From Oscillospiraceae bacterium (GTDB taxonomy: Bacteria; Bacillota; Clostridia; Oscillospirales; Ruminococcaceae): 42,259 nucleotides of DNA. A model generated the notes under the pieces. It did no database searches and had not been told where the DNA came from. It saw only the letters and a list, made by a program, of their open reading frames with translations. The position numbers and the translations under genes were made by a program. The stretch is from NCBI GenBank assembly GCA_017533485.1, contig JAFXIC010000032.1, positions 1-42,259 on the forward strand, written 5' to 3'. This document shows, in pieces, positions 41,124-42,259 of the stretch; within the stretch, counting starts at the first letter, position 1; every line of letters starts with the position of its first letter.

Positions 41124-41152
41124 ATCATACCACAATTTCCGCGCCTTTGCAA
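41124..41152 (-). promoter_or_regulatory. Sigma-A promoter of the GH53 gene
   Basis: Minus-strand TTGCAA (41147-41152), 17 bp, TATGAT (41124-41129). Confidence 0.8.
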
Positions 41153-41195
41153 TAACATATTGTCACATACGGGTAACAAATGCTCCTCTTTTCGC

Positions 41196-41540
41196 TCAGC
41201 GGCTCGGCACACGATAATAATAGAGCAGGTAGTGGCGGAGTGTACGCCGCGCCCGCGTCAGCGTTCGGGAAACGGTGCTTTCGGTCACGCCGCAGCGTTC
41301 CCCCACCTCACGCATCGTCAGCCCATCCCGATAATAGAGCAGAAAATATTCTCTCTGGCGTGCGGACAATTCATTCTTCCACGCAAATCCGATCGCTCGC
41401 CGCAGTCGGACAGTTTCGGGTGTATCCTCCGGTTCGGGGCGGAATTCCTCACAAAGCTTTGCGATCCAGCGCGGATCAAACGCAAGGCTCGCTTCTGAAA
41501 CACGCCGTTGTTTTCCATATTGATGTCGCCGCTGACTCAT
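41196..41540 (-). CDS. Sigma-70 region 4-like DNA-binding protein
   Basis: 114 residues. The C-terminal half is a region-4-type helix-turn-helix: LSARQREYFLLYY, then LTMREVGERCGVTESTVSRT (74-93) and TRARRTLRHYL. The N-terminal 55 residues are basic then acidic; no region 2 (-10 recognition) is present, so it cannot be a complete sigma factor. It could be a sigma-like partner or a plain regulator. Starts at ATG 41540, overlapping the upstream coiled-coil gene by ATGA, with AGGAGGT 9 bp away. Expression is probably under LexA through the promoter at 41841. Confidence 0.82.
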   Translation of the reverse strand: MSQRRHQYGKQRRVSEASLAFDPRWIAKLCEEFRPEPEDTPETVRLRRAIGFAWKNELSARQREYFLLYYRDGLTMREVGERCGVTESTVSRTLTRARRTLRHYLLYYYRVPSR

Positions 41541-41779
41541 ACCTGCACCTCCTGTAAGACATACGGTTCGATGCTGCGGATTGCCGCACGCAGCTCGTAG
41601 TATTCTGCCGTCAGCAGGTCTATCCGCCGTTTCAGAATCTCCTTTTGCATGGAGGGCTGTGAAAAGAATTTTCGGGGCGTATCCTTTTTCAGCATCCCGC
41701 GGAGCATATCTCTCCGCGCCAAAAGTTCTGCGGCGGCTGCTTCATAGTTTTCTTTCATGCTGGAAAATGTTCCGTTCAT
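41537..41779 (-). CDS. Small coiled-coil protein, first gene of LexA-box operon
   Basis: 80 residues, almost wholly helical and charged, with a long coiled coil interrupted by a Lys/Pro/Phe patch (KKDTPRKFFSQ). No known domain. ATG 41779 has GGAGGAG about 6 bp upstream; another ATG 4 bases earlier is out of frame. Translationally coupled to the sigma-4-like gene, so the two proteins may act together, for instance as regulator and anti- or co-factor, which is only a guess. Confidence 0.75.
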   Translation of the reverse strand: MNGTFSSMKENYEAAAAELLARRDMLRGMLKKDTPRKFFSQPSMQKEILKRRIDLLTAEYYELRAAIRSIEPYVLQEVQV

Positions 41780-41819
41780 CCATACTCCTCCTATTCCGAT
41801 CTGTCAGATTTCTAAAAAA

Positions 41820-41831
41820 GAACATTCGTTC
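41820..41831. promoter_or_regulatory. LexA (SOS) box
   Basis: GAACATTCGTTC fits the Gram-positive LexA consensus GAAC-N4-GTTC exactly. It lies just downstream of the predicted transcription start of the minus-strand two-gene operon. Confidence 0.75.
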
Positions 41832-41840
41832 TATATTTAC

Positions 41841-41869
41841 AGTCTACCAGATTTTAGCGTGAAAGTCAA
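41841..41869 (-). promoter_or_regulatory. Sigma-A promoter of the LexA-box operon
   Basis: Minus-strand TTGACT (41864-41869), 17 bp, TAGACT (41841-41846). The predicted start near 41834 places the LexA box at about +4 to +15. An 8-bp palindrome GGGATGTG/CACATCCC (41882-41907) lies upstream. Confidence 0.75.
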
Positions 41870-41913
41870 GAGGAGGCGGATGGGATGTGCAGAATCTTAC
41901 ACATCCCCCGAAA

Positions 41914-41953
41914 ACAAAAAAGAACGCCACCCCAACCGAATGGTCGGGGCGGC
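41914..41953 (-). terminator. Terminator of the dockerin gene at the window edge
   Basis: GCCACCCCAACC (41926-41937) with GGTCGGGGCGGC (41942-41953), 12-bp stem with one G-U-type mismatch region, followed on the minus strand by GTTCTTTTTT. Confidence 0.85.
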
Positions 41954-41978
41954 ATCCAAAAAGGAAAGAGATATGAAG

Positions 41979-42259
41979 TTAAAGCGTAATCAGTCTTGCA
42001 ATCGCCTTCAAGATCATCAGAGCATCGTCTGCACCGACCTTGTTGTCGTCATTGCAATCAGCATTCAGCTTACCGGTAAAGGTAAGAGATACTGCCTTAT
42101 CTTCAGCACCGATACGGGAAACGAGGATGACGTCGGAGATATCGACAACACCATCGCAGTTTGCGTCGCCGAGCTTAGACGGCTGCGGTGCAGGTGTAGT
42201 AGAAGTTGTGGTAGTGGTGGTCTTCGAAGTGGTGGTGGTGGTGGTAGTAGTGGTGGTGG
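41979..42259 (-). CDS. C-terminal part of a dockerin protein (5' end outside window)
   Basis: Partial gene: the last 92 or so codons, ending at TAA (41981-41979). The visible protein starts in a poly-Thr linker (TTT runs with SKT and STTPAPQPS), then a complete dockerin: loop 1 DANCDGVVDISD followed by VILVSRIGAEDKAV, loop 2 DCNDDNKVGADD followed by ALMILKAIARLITL. It closely resembles the dockerin of the GH53 enzyme (DISDVILLARYAAED) and less the internal dockerin of the GH5 enzyme. The catalytic part lies beyond 42259 and cannot be named. Confidence 0.9.
   Translation of the reverse strand, partial: TTTTTTTTTTSKTTTTTTSTTPAPQPSKLGDANCDGVVDISDVILVSRIGAEDKAVSLTFTGKLNADCNDDNKVGADDALMILKAIARLITL

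Overview
The window looks like chromosome of a fibre-degrading, anaerobic Firmicute of the Ruminococcus (Oscillospiraceae) group. The grounds are dockerin-bearing glycoside hydrolases with Thr-rich linkers (cellulosome parts), CotH-family proteins, a FabK-type fatty-acid operon, the Firmicute cluster darA-holB-ricT, and the spore protease gene gpr beside rpsT. Base composition is moderately GC-rich, which would fit a R. champanellensis-like species better than R. albus or R. flavefaciens, but the species is inference. I recognised no rRNA, tRNA, CRISPR array, IS element or prophage. Promoters are unusually easy to read: many sigma-A boxes have exactly 17-bp spacers.

Layout. 1-4.2 kb (minus strand): rlmD-like 23S rRNA methyltransferase, a zinc-ribbon protein, a small membrane protein and a Wzx-like flippase. 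4.3-7.4 kb (plus): darA-holB-ricT, with a long disordered tail on RicT. 7.5-8.8 kb: two related lipoproteins in tandem. 8.9-10.3 kb (minus): DUF421-DUF4363 pair and rpsT. 10.6-11.4 kb: gpr. 11.8-19.8 kb: a TetR-family regulator and the type II fatty-acid operon fabH-acpP-fabK-fabD-fabG-fabF-fabZ-accD-accA. Four copies of one 17-bp palindrome sit at the regulator's own promoter and in front of fabH, which points to an autoregulated control circuit. accB and accC are absent from the operon. 19.8-20.4 kb: about five diverged tandem units of about 105 bp. 20.5-23.0 kb: a coiled-coil/acidic protein, an MFS transporter and a Cys-rich protein with a BclA/TNF-like C-terminus.

23.3-26.8 kb: a secreted GH5 endoglucanase with an internal dockerin, then a CotH-family lipoprotein. 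26.9-32.4 kb: a two-component system divergent from a VTC-domain / DUF4956 / CotH operon whose upstream region has three CTTTCA repeats exactly 11 bp apart, as expected for an OmpR-type activator site. 32.6-38.4 kb: an ATP-grasp protein with a consensus promoter, a polytopic membrane protein, a nitroreductase, a SIMPL-domain protein, pssA-psd for phosphatidylethanolamine synthesis, and a DMT/DUF606 transporter. 38.5-42.3 kb (minus): a TerB-like protein, a dockerin-bearing GH53 endogalactanase, a two-gene operon (coiled coil plus sigma region-4-like protein) with a perfect LexA box in its promoter, and the dockerin end of a protein that runs off the window.

Two lipid blocks (fab/acc and pssA-psd) and two cellulosome blocks share the window, but nothing in the sequence ties them to one regulon. 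The most interesting candidates are the TetR-fab circuit, the two-component/VTC/DUF4956/CotH module, and the SOS-type operon with an orphan sigma-4 protein.
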